DNA of 64,000 nucleotides, from contig AP026073.1 of NCBI GenBank assembly GCA_024349765.1, forward strand, positions 1,054,001-1,118,000, given 5' to 3'. The DNA comes from Streptomyces nigrescens. Lineage in GTDB: Bacteria > Actinomycetota > Actinomycetes > Streptomycetales > Streptomycetaceae. Each line of letters begins with the position of its first letter. Positions within the stretch are counted from its first letter, which is position 1. The position numbers were made by a program, and so were the translations under genes. Under the pieces are notes generated by a model, which saw nothing but the letters and a program-made list of their open reading frames with translations, was not told the origin of the DNA and searched no databases. This document shows, in pieces, positions 51,354-59,325 of this stretch.

Positions 51354-52823
51354 GTGAGCACCCCCACCCACCCTCGCGCCCGGGACGGCGCCCCGCATTC
51401 GTCCCCCGTCCATCCGCTCTACTCGCGGCTGGCCCCCCGGCCCGTATCGATGCCCGCACCGCCGTCCGCACCTCCGGCCACGCCGACGCCCGTGCCGATG
51501 CCCGTACCGGCGCCCCCGCTGCGTACCTCGCCGCGGGCCCTGCGGGCCGGGCTGGCGGGTGGCGCAGCCGTGGTCGTCGGGCTCTGGCTCGTGCAGGCGG
51601 AGCCCTCGGCGCGGCTCGATGCGCTGTTCGCCACCCTCGCGCACCTCAGCGGGCTGCTCGCGGCGTACGGCGTGCTGGCGATGCTGCTGCTCATGGCGCG
51701 CGTACCGGCCGTCGAGCACGGGGTGGGTGCCGACCGGCTGGCCCGCTGGCACGCCCTCGGCGGCCGGTACGTCCTCGGGCTGTGTGGCACCCACGCCCTC
51801 TTCGCGCTGTGCGGTTACGCGGCCCACACCGGTGCGGATCTGCTCGCCGCCACCGGTGGCCTGCTCGGCTACCCGTGGCTCGCCGCCGCGGTGGTGGGCA
51901 CCGGGCTGCTGGCCGGGGTCGGGGTCACCTCGGCCCGTGCGTTCCGCCGCCGGGTCCGGCACGAGACCTGGCGTGCGGTCCATCTGCTGACGTACGCGGC
52001 CGTCGCGCTCGCCTTCGGCCACCAGCTCTCCGGGCCCGATCTGGCCGGCAGCCCGTTCGCCGGCTGGCTGTGGACGCTGCTGCACACCACCGTCGGCACC
52101 CTGCTGGTCTGGTACCGGCTGGTCGTACCCGTACGGCAGGCGCTCCGGCACGACCTGCGGGTCGCCGAGGTGCGGACCGAGGGGCCGGGGGTGGTCTCGG
52201 TCGTCATACGGGGGCGCGGACTGGAAGCGTTGCGGGCCGAGCCGGGGCAGTTCTTCCGCTGGCGGTTCCTGGACCGGCGGCTGTGGCGGACGGCGCTGCC
52301 GTTCTCGCTCTCCGCGCCGGTACGCGAGGACACGCTGCGGATCACGGTCAAGGCGTGCGGCGACCACACGCGGCGGGTCCGGCGGCTCCGGCCTGGGGTA
52401 CGGGTGCTGGCCACCGGTCCGTTCGGCGCGCTGACCGCCCACCGGCGGACCCGCCGCAAGGTGCTGCTGCTCGCCGGAGGTGTCGGCATCACGCCGATGC
52501 GGGCGTTGTTCGAGACCCTGCCGGGCGGGCCCGGTGATCTCACGCTGCTCTACCGGGCGGGCAGCGCCGCGCAGTTGGTGCTGCGCGAGGAGCTGGAGGG
52601 GATCGCCGCGGCGCGTGGGGCGGCCCTGCACTATCTGCTCGGCCCGTCCGACGGGCCCTTCGATCCGCTGGCCCCGCGCGCGCTGTGCAACCTCGTGCCG
52701 GATCTGGCGGAGCACGACGTCTATCTGTGCGGCCCGCCCGGGATGGCGCGGGCCGCGATCACCGCCCTGGAGCGGGCGGGCGTGCCCGCGTCCCGTATCC
52801 ACTCCGAGCACTTCACGTTCTGA
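51354..52823 (+). CDS. Ferric reductase-like transmembrane flavoprotein
   Basis: The 489-residue protein has a Pro-rich N-terminal arm (1-60) and about six membrane helices (65-260). Haem-ligand histidines are in ARWHALGGRYVLGLCGTHALF and RHETWRAVHLLTYAAVALAFGHQL. The cytoplasmic FAD/NAD(P)H part has LPFSLSAPV for FAD, VRVLATGPFGALT, and LLLAGGVGITPMRALFE plus DVYLCGPPGM for NAD binding. It carries electrons across the membrane to an external acceptor such as ferric iron. GTG start with no ribosome site, so perhaps leaderless. Confidence 0.88.
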   Translation: MSTPTHPRARDGAPHSSPVHPLYSRLAPRPVSMPAPPSAPPATPTPVPMPVPAPPLRTSPRALRAGLAGGAAVVVGLWLVQAEPSARLDALFATLAHLSGLLAAYGVLAMLLLMARVPAVEHGVGADRLARWHALGGRYVLGLCGTHALFALCGYAAHTGADLLAATGGLLGYPWLAAAVVGTGLLAGVGVTSARAFRRRVRHETWRAVHLLTYAAVALAFGHQLSGPDLAGSPFAGWLWTLLHTTVGTLLVWYRLVVPVRQALRHDLRVAEVRTEGPGVVSVVIRGRGLEALRAEPGQFFRWRFLDRRLWRTALPFSLSAPVREDTLRITVKACGDHTRRVRRLRPGVRVLATGPFGALTAHRRTRRKVLLLAGGVGITPMRALFETLPGGPGDLTLLYRAGSAAQLVLREELEGIAAARGAALHYLLGPSDGPFDPLAPRALCNLVPDLAEHDVYLCGPPGMARAAITALERAGVPASRIHSEHFTF

Positions 52824-52878
52824 GCCCCCCCGGCCGCGCACCCGCCCCTCGGGCCGCCGGCCCGTGAACCGTTGACTG

Positions 52879-52910
52879 TTGGCCGTTGGCCGTTGGCCGT
52901 TGGCCGTTGG
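52879..52910 (+). repeat. Heptanucleotide repeat TTGGCCG
   Basis: Four exact copies of TTGGCCG plus TTGG lie directly before the GGAAGGA ribosome site of the small gene at 52926. The unit is not a multiple of three, but the tract is untranslated, so changes would alter the leader rather than a frame. Confidence 0.8.
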
Positions 52911-52925
52911 AAGGATCCGTCGTTC

Positions 52926-53126
52926 ATGGCGAAGCACCGCAAGCCGCACCCCGCCCCCGTCGTTACCGTATGGGCCCGCCGTCAGCTCGTGGCCTGTCTG
53001 GCCGGGGCGAGTGCGCTGAGCGCCACGCTGCTGTCGCTGACGGTCTCCCCGGCGGCCCCGCCCGCCCCGGACCGGGCGCCGGTCGGCCACAGCGTCCCGG
53101 ACCCGCAGGCGGCCCCGCCCCGCTGA
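52926..53126 (+). CDS. Small membrane-anchored or secreted protein
   Basis: The 66-residue protein has a basic N-terminus (MAKHRKPHPAPVVTVWARRQ), one hydrophobic helix (LVACLAGASALSATLLSLTV) and a short Pro-rich tail. It looks like an uncleaved signal-anchor protein or a very short secreted peptide. No family recognised. It starts about 100 bp after the ferric-reductase-like gene and may share its transcript. Confidence 0.55.
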   Translation: MAKHRKPHPAPVVTVWARRQLVACLAGASALSATLLSLTVSPAAPPAPDRAPVGHSVPDPQAAPPR

Positions 53127-53210
53127 GGGCCGACGGACCGGGGGCGGAACCGTCATCATCGGGGAAGGCACGGCCCGCATCCGGGCACATCGAGGACATC
53201 GGGGGATGAC

Positions 53211-53720
53211 GTGCACAGCTTCTACGTGTTCGAGGGCTCGCTCTGGCAGGGCGGCGGTGGTTGGGAGCACCTTGAGGTGTGCAGCGACCTCGAAGAGCTC
53301 GACGCCTCGGTCGCTTACTACGTGCGCACGGGTTCGTGGGCGGTCGGCGATGCGTTCGTGGTCAGGGTGTACCAGCGCGGGGAGCTCCTGGCGGAAAGGG
53401 AGCTGGGCCCGTTCGTGACGGTGAAGGTCCCCGGGCTGACGGCGATGCGGTCCGCGGCGGACATGCGGATCAGCGGCGGTGTACCGGAGCCCGGTGGGCG
53501 GTACGACGGCATGGAGGAGTACGCGATCTGGGAGGACCTGCCCCAGGACATGTACGAGATCGCGACGGAATCTCCCGAGCGCATCCAGGTGAGCGTCGAC
53601 CGGGACGGCCTTGCTCTGCCGGCGCTGGTCCCTCCTGTGCTGCCGCCGGGGGTCGGTGTCGTGATCGACGGGCGCGAGTTGCCCTACGGCCGCACCTCGA
53701 CCCTGGACGGCTGCCTCTGA
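53211..53720 (+). CDS. Hypothetical soluble protein
   Basis: The 169-residue acidic protein starts at GTG 53211 (GGGGGA before it): MHSFYVFEGSLWQGGGGWEHLEVC. A beta-rich first half (SWAVGDAFVVRVYQRGELLAERELGPFVTVKV) is followed by less regular sequence. No signal peptide, membrane helix or known motif. Third codon positions are strongly G/C, so the gene is real. Function unknown. Confidence 0.65.
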   Translation: MHSFYVFEGSLWQGGGGWEHLEVCSDLEELDASVAYYVRTGSWAVGDAFVVRVYQRGELLAERELGPFVTVKVPGLTAMRSAADMRISGGVPEPGGRYDGMEEYAIWEDLPQDMYEIATESPERIQVSVDRDGLALPALVPPVLPPGVGVVIDGRELPYGRTSTLDGCL

Positions 53721-53833
53721 TCCCGCGGACGTACGCCCCTCCCGCGGGCGCATGCCCCTCCCGTCCCGGCGGTGTTCGTCACAGCGGCCGTAATTCCGGG
53801 CCCGGTCCGCAACCCACTTCTTAAGATCAGCCG

Positions 53834-54622
53834 GTGCCCGCTGACATATCGCTCTTCGCCCTGACCCTGCTCTGCCTGGCCGCGCTCGCGGCGGGCTGGA
53901 TCGACGCCGTGGTGGGTGGTGGCGGGTTGTTGCTGCTGCCGGCCCTGCTGGTCGGCCTGCCGCACACGCCCGCCGCGTACGTCCTCGGCACCAACAAGTC
54001 CACCGCCATCGTGGGCACGACGGCCGCCGCGGTCACCTACGTGCGCAAGGCGCCGATCGATCTGCGGACCGCGCTGCGGATCGGGCTGGCGGCGATGGCC
54101 GGCTCGCTGGGCGGGGCGTTCTTCGCGGCCGGGATCAACAGCGAGGTACTGCGCCCGCTGATCATGGCGGTGCTGCTGGCGGTGCTCGCCTTCGTCCTGT
54201 TCCGCCCGGCGTTCGGGACCGCTCCGGCGCCGTCCGGCCCGGTCTCCCGGCGGCGGGTGCTCGCCGCGGTCCTCGTCGCCGGTCTGGGCATCGGCTTCTA
54301 CGACGGCCTGATCGGGCCGGGGACCGGTGCGTTCCTGGTCATCGCGCTCGCCGCGCTGCTGCACATGGACCTGGTGACCTCGTCCGCGACGGCCAAGGTC
54401 GTGAACGTCTGCACCAACGTCGGCGCGCTGACGATGTTCGCCGTCCAGGGCACCGTGCTGTGGCAACTCGGCGCGCTGCTGGCCCTGTTCAACCTCGTGG
54501 GCGGCATGGTGGGCGCCCGGATGGCGCTCAAGCGCGGGGCCGGGTTCGTCCGCGGGGTGCTGGTGGTCGTGGTCGTCGCCCTGCTGTGCAAGCTGGCGTA
54601 CGACCAGTGGATCGCGGTCTGA
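53834..54622 (+). CDS. TSUP-family (TauE/SafE) membrane transporter
   Basis: The 262-residue protein has eight predicted helices in two similar halves, each with the family signature. WIDAVVGGGGLLLLPALLVG and GTNKSTAIVGTTAAAVTY are in the first half; GIGFYDGLIGPGTGAFLVIAL and SSATAKVVNVCTNVGAL are in the second. TSUP proteins export sulfite, sulfoacetate or related organosulfur anions. The substrate here is unknown. GTG start at 53834. Confidence 0.92.
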   Translation: MPADISLFALTLLCLAALAAGWIDAVVGGGGLLLLPALLVGLPHTPAAYVLGTNKSTAIVGTTAAAVTYVRKAPIDLRTALRIGLAAMAGSLGGAFFAAGINSEVLRPLIMAVLLAVLAFVLFRPAFGTAPAPSGPVSRRRVLAAVLVAGLGIGFYDGLIGPGTGAFLVIALAALLHMDLVTSSATAKVVNVCTNVGALTMFAVQGTVLWQLGALLALFNLVGGMVGARMALKRGAGFVRGVLVVVVVALLCKLAYDQWIAV

Positions 54623-54668
54623 GGACGAACGGTGAGGCCGAGGACGACGCCGCAGAGGGCGGGGCGGC

Positions 54669-55535
54669 TCAGAACCGGCAGTGGTACAGCCGCCACGTGT
54701 CCCGGACCGCGGGCACCTTGGCCGCGGCCCGGGCGGCCAGCCGGTAGGCGGGCGGCAGTTTCTCGATCCCCGGGAGCTCCAGTGCGCTGACGTCCTCGAC
54801 GATCTTCAGCCGGGGGCTCAGCGCGGCGATCCCCGCGCGGTCGGTGGCCCAGTGCACCTTCGCGCCGGCCTTCCGGAGCACCCGGCTGAGCCGCTGCGTA
54901 CGGATGGCGACGCTGCCGAAGACGTCGAAGGCCGCCGCACCGTGCGGCGCGTGGACGATCAGCCGTCGCAGCAGCGCGGTGGCGTCCTCCTCGGTGAGGT
55001 ACATCAGCAGCCCCTCGGCGACGATCATCGTCGGCCGGTCCGAGGGCACCCGGGCGACCCACGCCGGGTCGGTCACCGACGACGGGACGGCCGTGTAGTC
55101 GGCCGCCGGCTCCGGATACAGCTCCCGGCGCAGGTCGATGACCTCGGGGAAGTCGACGTCGAACCAGCGCACTCCGGGCCCCGGGTTCAGCCGGTGGACG
55201 CGGGTGTCGAGGCCGCAGCCCAGATGCACCACCACCGCGTCGTCGTGCCGGTCCAGGAACCGTGCCGTCCAGCGGTCCAACTGGCGGGCGCGCAGGGCCA
55301 CCGTGACGGCGTCGCCGGCGCTCAGCCGCATCGCGTCGAAGTCGGAGTCGATCCGGCGGAGGGCGTCCAGGGCCATGGTGTCGCCGAGGATCGGGTCGGG
55401 GGAGAGGCAGTCGACCGCGCGGGCGTGGAGCGTGGGGAGCAGGGTCTCCTTCTCGCCGGTCAGCCGCACCTTGATGCCCGGCCCGCCGTGGGAGCTGCGC
55501 CCGGCGGGACCGTCACTGGACCTGGATCTCGTCAT
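54669..55535 (-). CDS. Class I SAM-dependent methyltransferase (leucine carboxyl methyltransferase-like)
   Basis: The 288-residue protein belongs to the PPM1/LCM-type methyltransferases. VVHLGCGLDTRVHRLNPGPGVRWFDVDFPEVIDLR is the SAM-binding region. TMIVAEGLLMYLTEEDATALLRRL is the motif after it. Targets of such enzymes are polyketides or small hydroxylated molecules as well as proteins; not readable here. ATG 55535 is chosen, with TTG 55544 in frame as an alternative. The short AT-rich tract upstream (TCTTATGT) may be a -10 element. Confidence 0.85.
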   Translation of the reverse strand: MTRSRSSDGPAGRSSHGGPGIKVRLTGEKETLLPTLHARAVDCLSPDPILGDTMALDALRRIDSDFDAMRLSAGDAVTVALRARQLDRWTARFLDRHDDAVVVHLGCGLDTRVHRLNPGPGVRWFDVDFPEVIDLRRELYPEPAADYTAVPSSVTDPAWVARVPSDRPTMIVAEGLLMYLTEEDATALLRRLIVHAPHGAAAFDVFGSVAIRTQRLSRVLRKAGAKVHWATDRAGIAALSPRLKIVEDVSALELPGIEKLPPAYRLAARAAAKVPAVRDTWRLYHCRF

Positions 55536-55591
55536 GCTCCACAAGCTACATAAGATTCAGAAAAACGTGAAGTCCGCGAGGGCTCCAGGTC

Positions 55592-55960
55592 CTATCCCCG
55601 CGCCATCCCTACCGTCTCCGCGTCACGGATCCCCTCGCCCTTGAACTCCGTGACGGACGTCAGCAGCACCGCCGAGTCCTCGACGGCCTCCAGCCCGTGC
55701 CGCTCCTGCGGGAGCACGGCGATCTGACCCGCTTTCAGCTCGGTGCCGTTGCCCGGCCCGGTCAGCCGGACCCGCCCCTTGAGGACCTGCAGGCTCGCCG
55801 CCGGTGGCGCCTGGTGCTCGTCCAACGAGGCCCCGGCGATCAGCGCGATCACGGTCTGCCGCAGCGGACCGTCATGGACGAAGAGATGGGCACTGCGCCC
55901 GTGCGCGGAGGCCCTGGCGTCGTCGAGCTGCTGGCGGGTGAGTGCGTCGAGGTCGTCCAT
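55592..55960 (-). CDS. Cupin-domain protein
   Basis: The 122-residue protein is a single small cupin barrel: LFVHDGPLRQTVIALIAGASLDEHQAPPAASLQVLKGRVRL, then LKAGQIAVLPQERHGLEAVEDSAVLLTSV. Metal ligands are reduced (E-H and a later H), so binding or catalysis is uncertain. ATG start. It lies 57 bp upstream of the methyltransferase start on the same strand and may be co-transcribed. Confidence 0.85.
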   Translation of the reverse strand: MDDLDALTRQQLDDARASAHGRSAHLFVHDGPLRQTVIALIAGASLDEHQAPPAASLQVLKGRVRLTGPGNGTELKAGQIAVLPQERHGLEAVEDSAVLLTSVTEFKGEGIRDAETVGMARG

Positions 55961-56198
55961 GGTGCTGGCCTTTCGATGCGTGCCGGCGGCTGGCTCCCTT
56001 CCATCGTTGCCGCTGTACCGGCGGATGCAACCGGGGAATTCGGCCCCGTGCGTCCGGGTGCGTGCCCCTGCGCGGGGCGGCCCGTCAGCTGAGGGATGAT
56101 CATCCCGGTCCGTACGATGCGGGCAGCGTCCGTTCGTCCCTCACCGGGTGCCCACCATGTGCCCGCACCATGTCCCCCACCATGAAGGATGCGCCACC

Positions 56199-56564
56199 GT
56201 GGCCGATCCCACCGACCCGACCTCCCGCACGGGCGAAGCGCCCGTGTCCACCGAGTTCCTGACCGTCATGACCACCACGGACAGCGCGGAGGCGGCCGAG
56301 CGCCTGGCCCGCGGCGCGATCGAGGGCCGGCTCGCCGCCTGCGCCCAGGTCGGCGCCCCGGTGACCTCGGTCTACCGCTGGAACGACGCGGTGGAGACCG
56401 CGCGGGAATGGCAGGTCTTGTTCAAGACGTCGCAGGCGCGCTACCCGGAGCTGGAGCGCTACCTCCTGCAGGCGCACGACTACGACACCCCCGAGATCAT
56501 CGCCACCCCGATCACCCGCGGTGGGGCCGGCTATCTGTCCTGGGTCGCAGAGGAGACGAGCTGA
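56199..56564 (+). CDS. cutA: Divalent-cation tolerance protein CutA
   Basis: The 121-residue protein matches CutA: FLTVMTTTDSAEAAERLARGAIEGRLAACAQVG, VTSVYRWNDAVETAREWQVLFKTSQARYPELERYL, and HDYDTPEIIATPITRGGAGYLSWV. CutA is a small ferredoxin-like trimer linked to copper and other metal tolerance, of uncertain biochemical role. The first 17 residues are an extra hydrophilic arm. GTG 56199 has AAGGA upstream. The protease gene starts 1 bp after its stop. Confidence 0.92.
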   Translation: MADPTDPTSRTGEAPVSTEFLTVMTTTDSAEAAERLARGAIEGRLAACAQVGAPVTSVYRWNDAVETAREWQVLFKTSQARYPELERYLLQAHDYDTPEIIATPITRGGAGYLSWVAEETS

Positions 56565-56565
56565 C

Positions 56566-57573
56566 GTGGCGCGACACGCGAAGCGGCGGACCCCGGGCCC
56601 GCTGCGCACCCCCATGCTCACCCGCGGCGGCAAGGCCGTGACGGCGGCCCTCGGCATGGCGTTCTGCCTGACCGCGGCGCCGGCCGTGCACGCGGCCGAG
56701 GGCGCCCGGGGCGCCGCGGCCACCGGCGACCTGCCGACCCGGGCCCCCGACGCGCCCTGGAGCAGCCGGGACGCCGCCGCCTACTGGACGCCCGAGCGGA
56801 TGGCCGCCGCCGCACCGGCCGCGGGCGCGACCGGTTCCGCGTCCGCATCCGCGTCCGCGGCCAAGCCGTCCGCTGCCGCGGCCCAACTCCCCGCCACCGC
56901 CCGGCACTTCGACGGCATCCCGACCGTCGGCGTGCTGTTCTCGGTGGACGGCGATGCCCGGGCCCACCACTGCACCGCCAGCGTGGTGCACAGCCCGCAC
57001 CGCAACCTGATCCTCACCGCGGGGCACTGCAACCCGGGCGACCGTGCCGCGTTCGTCCCGCAGTATCGTTCCGGCGCGCAGACCCAGCCGTACGGGGTGT
57101 GGGCGATCGACGAGTCCTTCGCCTATCCGGACCGCGGCACCACCGGCGACAAGTCCGACCTCGACTTCGCCTTCGCCACCGTCGAGCCCGACGCGGACGG
57201 CCGCGCCCTGGAGGACGTCACCGGCGGCAACGTCCTCGCCCCGACGCCCGGTTACACCAACGACGTCACCGTCATCGGCTACCCCAACGTCCGCAACGAC
57301 CCGGAGGACCGGGCGGTGCGCTGCGCCGCCCGCACCTCCCGGCTGACCGGCACCAGCCAACTCCGCATGGAGTGCGGCGGTTTCTACGGCGGCACCTCGG
57401 GCAGCCCCTGGCTCGCCGGCTACGACGAGCGGACCGGGACCGGCCGGATCATCGGGCTGATCGGCGGCCTCAACGGCGGCGGCCCCAAGGGCCCGAACAG
57501 CGACCGCGTCTCCTACAGCCCCTTCTTCGGGGCGAAGATCCTCAGCCTGTACGCCCGCGCGTCCAAGGCTTGA
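56566..57573 (+). CDS. Secreted trypsin-like serine protease
   Basis: The 335-residue protein starts at GTG 56566, immediately after the cutA stop (GACGTG). A long basic n-region (ARHAKRRTPGPLRTPMLTRGGK) leads to a hydrophobic signal VTAALGMAFCLTAAPAVHAAE with an AxA cleavage site. An Ala-rich propeptide (60-110) precedes the chymotrypsin fold. The catalytic triad is His in LILTAGHCN, Asp in KSDLDFAFATVE, and Ser in YGGTSGSPWLAG. Substrate unknown. Confidence 0.9.
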   Translation: MARHAKRRTPGPLRTPMLTRGGKAVTAALGMAFCLTAAPAVHAAEGARGAAATGDLPTRAPDAPWSSRDAAAYWTPERMAAAAPAAGATGSASASASAAKPSAAAAQLPATARHFDGIPTVGVLFSVDGDARAHHCTASVVHSPHRNLILTAGHCNPGDRAAFVPQYRSGAQTQPYGVWAIDESFAYPDRGTTGDKSDLDFAFATVEPDADGRALEDVTGGNVLAPTPGYTNDVTVIGYPNVRNDPEDRAVRCAARTSRLTGTSQLRMECGGFYGGTSGSPWLAGYDERTGTGRIIGLIGGLNGGGPKGPNSDRVSYSPFFGAKILSLYARASKA

Positions 57574-57620
57574 GACCGGGGCAGGGCCCGGAGGCGGAGG
57601 CGCGCGCGGCCCGCCGCAGC

Positions 57621-57797
57621 GCCTCCGTCACGCCCTGGGGCAGCGCCCCCGCCGGCCTCGACGCAGTGCCTCCGTCACGCCCTGGGGCAGCGCCCCCGCC
57701 GGCCTCGACGCAGTGCCTCCGTCACGCCCTGGGGCAGCGCCCCCGCCGGCCTCGACGCAGTGCCTCCGTCGACCTCACCGCAGTGCCCTCGCCGACC
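57621..57797. repeat. 47-bp tandem repeats beside the YdcF gene end
   Basis: Three consecutive identical 47-bp units (57621-57667, 57668-57714, 57715-57761) begin GCCTCCGTCACGCCCTGGGG and end CTCGACGCAGT. Two shortened, diverged 23-bp versions follow, and the last GCCTCCGTCACGCCC lies inside the 3' end of the adjacent minus-strand gene. The array therefore seems to have grown from that gene's end. Confidence 0.85.
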
Positions 57798-58505
57798 TCA
57801 GCGCAGTGCCTCCGTCACGCCCTTCTCGCGCGGGCCGAGGAACTGCGGATCGGGCCGCAGCAGCGCGTCGGCCGCCGCCTTCCCGGCCGCGAAGATCTCC
57901 CGCACACCGCCGTACGCCCAGGTCACATCGCGCGTGGCGGCGACCCCGACCCCGTAGGAGTCGATCCCGGCCGCCGTGCACAGCGCCAGCGCGCGCCGGA
58001 TGTGGAAGCCCTGGCTGACCAGCACCGCCCGGTGCACGCCGAAGATCCGGCGGGCCCGGCTGCAGGAGTCCCAGGTGTCGAAGCCCGCATAGTCGTTGAC
58101 GATCTTCCGGGCCGGGACGCCGTGGTGCAGCAGATAGCCGCGCATGGCGTCCGGTTCGTCGTAGTCGTGGCGGCTGTTGTCACCGGTGACCAGGACGGCC
58201 CGGACGGTGCCCCGCCGGTAGAGCGCGGCGGCCGCGTCCAGCCGGTGGGCGAGGTACGGGGACGGTTTGCCGTCCCACAGACCCGCGCCGAAGACGATGG
58301 CGACCGGTGCGGCGGGGGCGTCGGCGACGGTCCGGACCCGGGGGCCCGCGGTGGCGTTCAGCCAGGTCGCCGGGGCCAGCGCGAGCACCGTTGCGGCCAC
58401 CACGGCCTGATAGGCGCGGCGTTGCCCGCGCCGGGTCCGCGGCAGCCGCAGCCGGGACACCCCGCCCCGTATGCGCCGCATCAGCCCTGCCACCGGCCCT
58501 CGCAT
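57798..58505 (-). CDS. YdcF/SanA-family (DUF218) membrane-anchored protein
   Basis: The 235-residue protein has an Arg-rich start, one membrane helix (AYQAVVAATVLALAPATWL) and a DUF218 domain. Landmarks are PVAIVFGAGLWDGKPSPYLAHRLDAAAALYRRG, AVLVTGDNSRHDYDEPDAMRGYLLHHGVPARKIVNDYAGFDTWDSCSRA, and VSQGFHIRRALALC. SanA-like proteins affect envelope permeability; the biochemical role is unknown. The gene end is part of the tandem repeat array downstream. Confidence 0.88.
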   Translation of the reverse strand: MRGPVAGLMRRIRGGVSRLRLPRTRRGQRRAYQAVVAATVLALAPATWLNATAGPRVRTVADAPAAPVAIVFGAGLWDGKPSPYLAHRLDAAAALYRRGTVRAVLVTGDNSRHDYDEPDAMRGYLLHHGVPARKIVNDYAGFDTWDSCSRARRIFGVHRAVLVSQGFHIRRALALCTAAGIDSYGVGVAATRDVTWAYGGVREIFAAGKAAADALLRPDPQFLGPREKGVTEALR

Positions 58506-58534
58506 GACCCGCCCCCGTCCCCGTTCCTGTCCGC

Positions 58535-58590
58535 AAGCGATCGCTTCTGCTCGCGACCGATTGCGTGCGATCGCGTCTGATCGCGACAGT
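58535..58590. promoter_or_regulatory. GCGATCGC palindrome cluster
   Basis: AAGCGATCGCTT (58535-58546) is a perfect 12-bp palindrome. GCGATCGC recurs at 58567-58574, and single GATCGCG half-sites follow at 58579. The cluster sits in the divergent region between the YdcF gene and the gamma-glutamylcyclotransferase gene, a plausible regulator-binding site. Confidence 0.4.
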
Positions 58591-58762
58591 GTTTGCAGGG
58601 ACCGACGCCCACCGGCCGATGATGGTTGCAGGACCACCTGGCATCGTGGCCGACGACCCACCGCCGACGACATGCCGCCCCGAGGCGCACCGGCGCCCCG
58701 AGCCGCGCCGCCGAAGGCGAACGGCCCTGGAGAGGACCCCACCACCGGGAGGACCGCGCCCC

Positions 58763-59320
58763 ATGACCACCGAGCCCGAGCGCCTGCCCTTCTTCGTCTA
58801 CGGAACGCTGCTCCCCGGCCAGGCCAACCACGCCTGGGCGCTCCGCGGCCGGACCGCCCACGAGGAACCGGCCCGGATCACCGGCGCGCTGCTCTACGAC
58901 GGCCCCGGCTACCCGTACGCGATACCCGGGCCGCCGGACGCGGTGGTGCACGGCGCGCTGGTCCACCCCCGGGCCGCCGACTACGACGGGGTGCGGGCGG
59001 TGCTGGACCGGCTGGAGGACTACGCCCCCGGCGACCCGCGGAACCTCTACGAGCGGGTGGTCACCGACGCGGTCCGCCCGGACGGCCGGACCGTACCGGC
59101 CTGGGTCTACCTGGCCGCCGCACCGCTCGCCGCCCGCCTGCGCGCGACCGGCACGCCCATAGCGGGCGGCGACTGGCTGGCCGCCCCGCGTCGAGCGCGT
59201 CCTCACCCGGTCGGCTCCGGGGCTCCCCACCAGCCGGTGGGCTCCGCGGCTCCCGCGGCTAACCTGGAAGATCCCTCCCGTACCACGGAGGGCCCTTCAC
59301 CTACCGCAGAACAGGTCTGA
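58763..59320 (+). CDS. Gamma-glutamylcyclotransferase-like protein
   Basis: The 185-residue protein has the AIG2/GGCT fold: FFVYGTLLPGQANHAWALRG is the substrate-binding loop, followed by GALLYDGPGYPYAIPG, VHGALVHPR, and LDRLEDYAPGDPRNLYERVV, which contains the conserved acidic residue. The C-terminal 45 residues are a disordered Pro/Ser-rich tail. GGGAGGA precedes the ATG. Adenosine deaminase follows 5 bp later, so the two are co-transcribed. Confidence 0.88.
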   Translation: MTTEPERLPFFVYGTLLPGQANHAWALRGRTAHEEPARITGALLYDGPGYPYAIPGPPDAVVHGALVHPRAADYDGVRAVLDRLEDYAPGDPRNLYERVVTDAVRPDGRTVPAWVYLAAAPLAARLRATGTPIAGGDWLAAPRRARPHPVGSGAPHQPVGSAAPAANLEDPSRTTEGPSPTAEQV

Positions 59321-59325
59321 CCAGC

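Noticed and set aside
57621-57797. CRISPR-like array
   Set aside because: The 47-bp units are directly adjacent with no unique spacers, and no cas genes are nearby.
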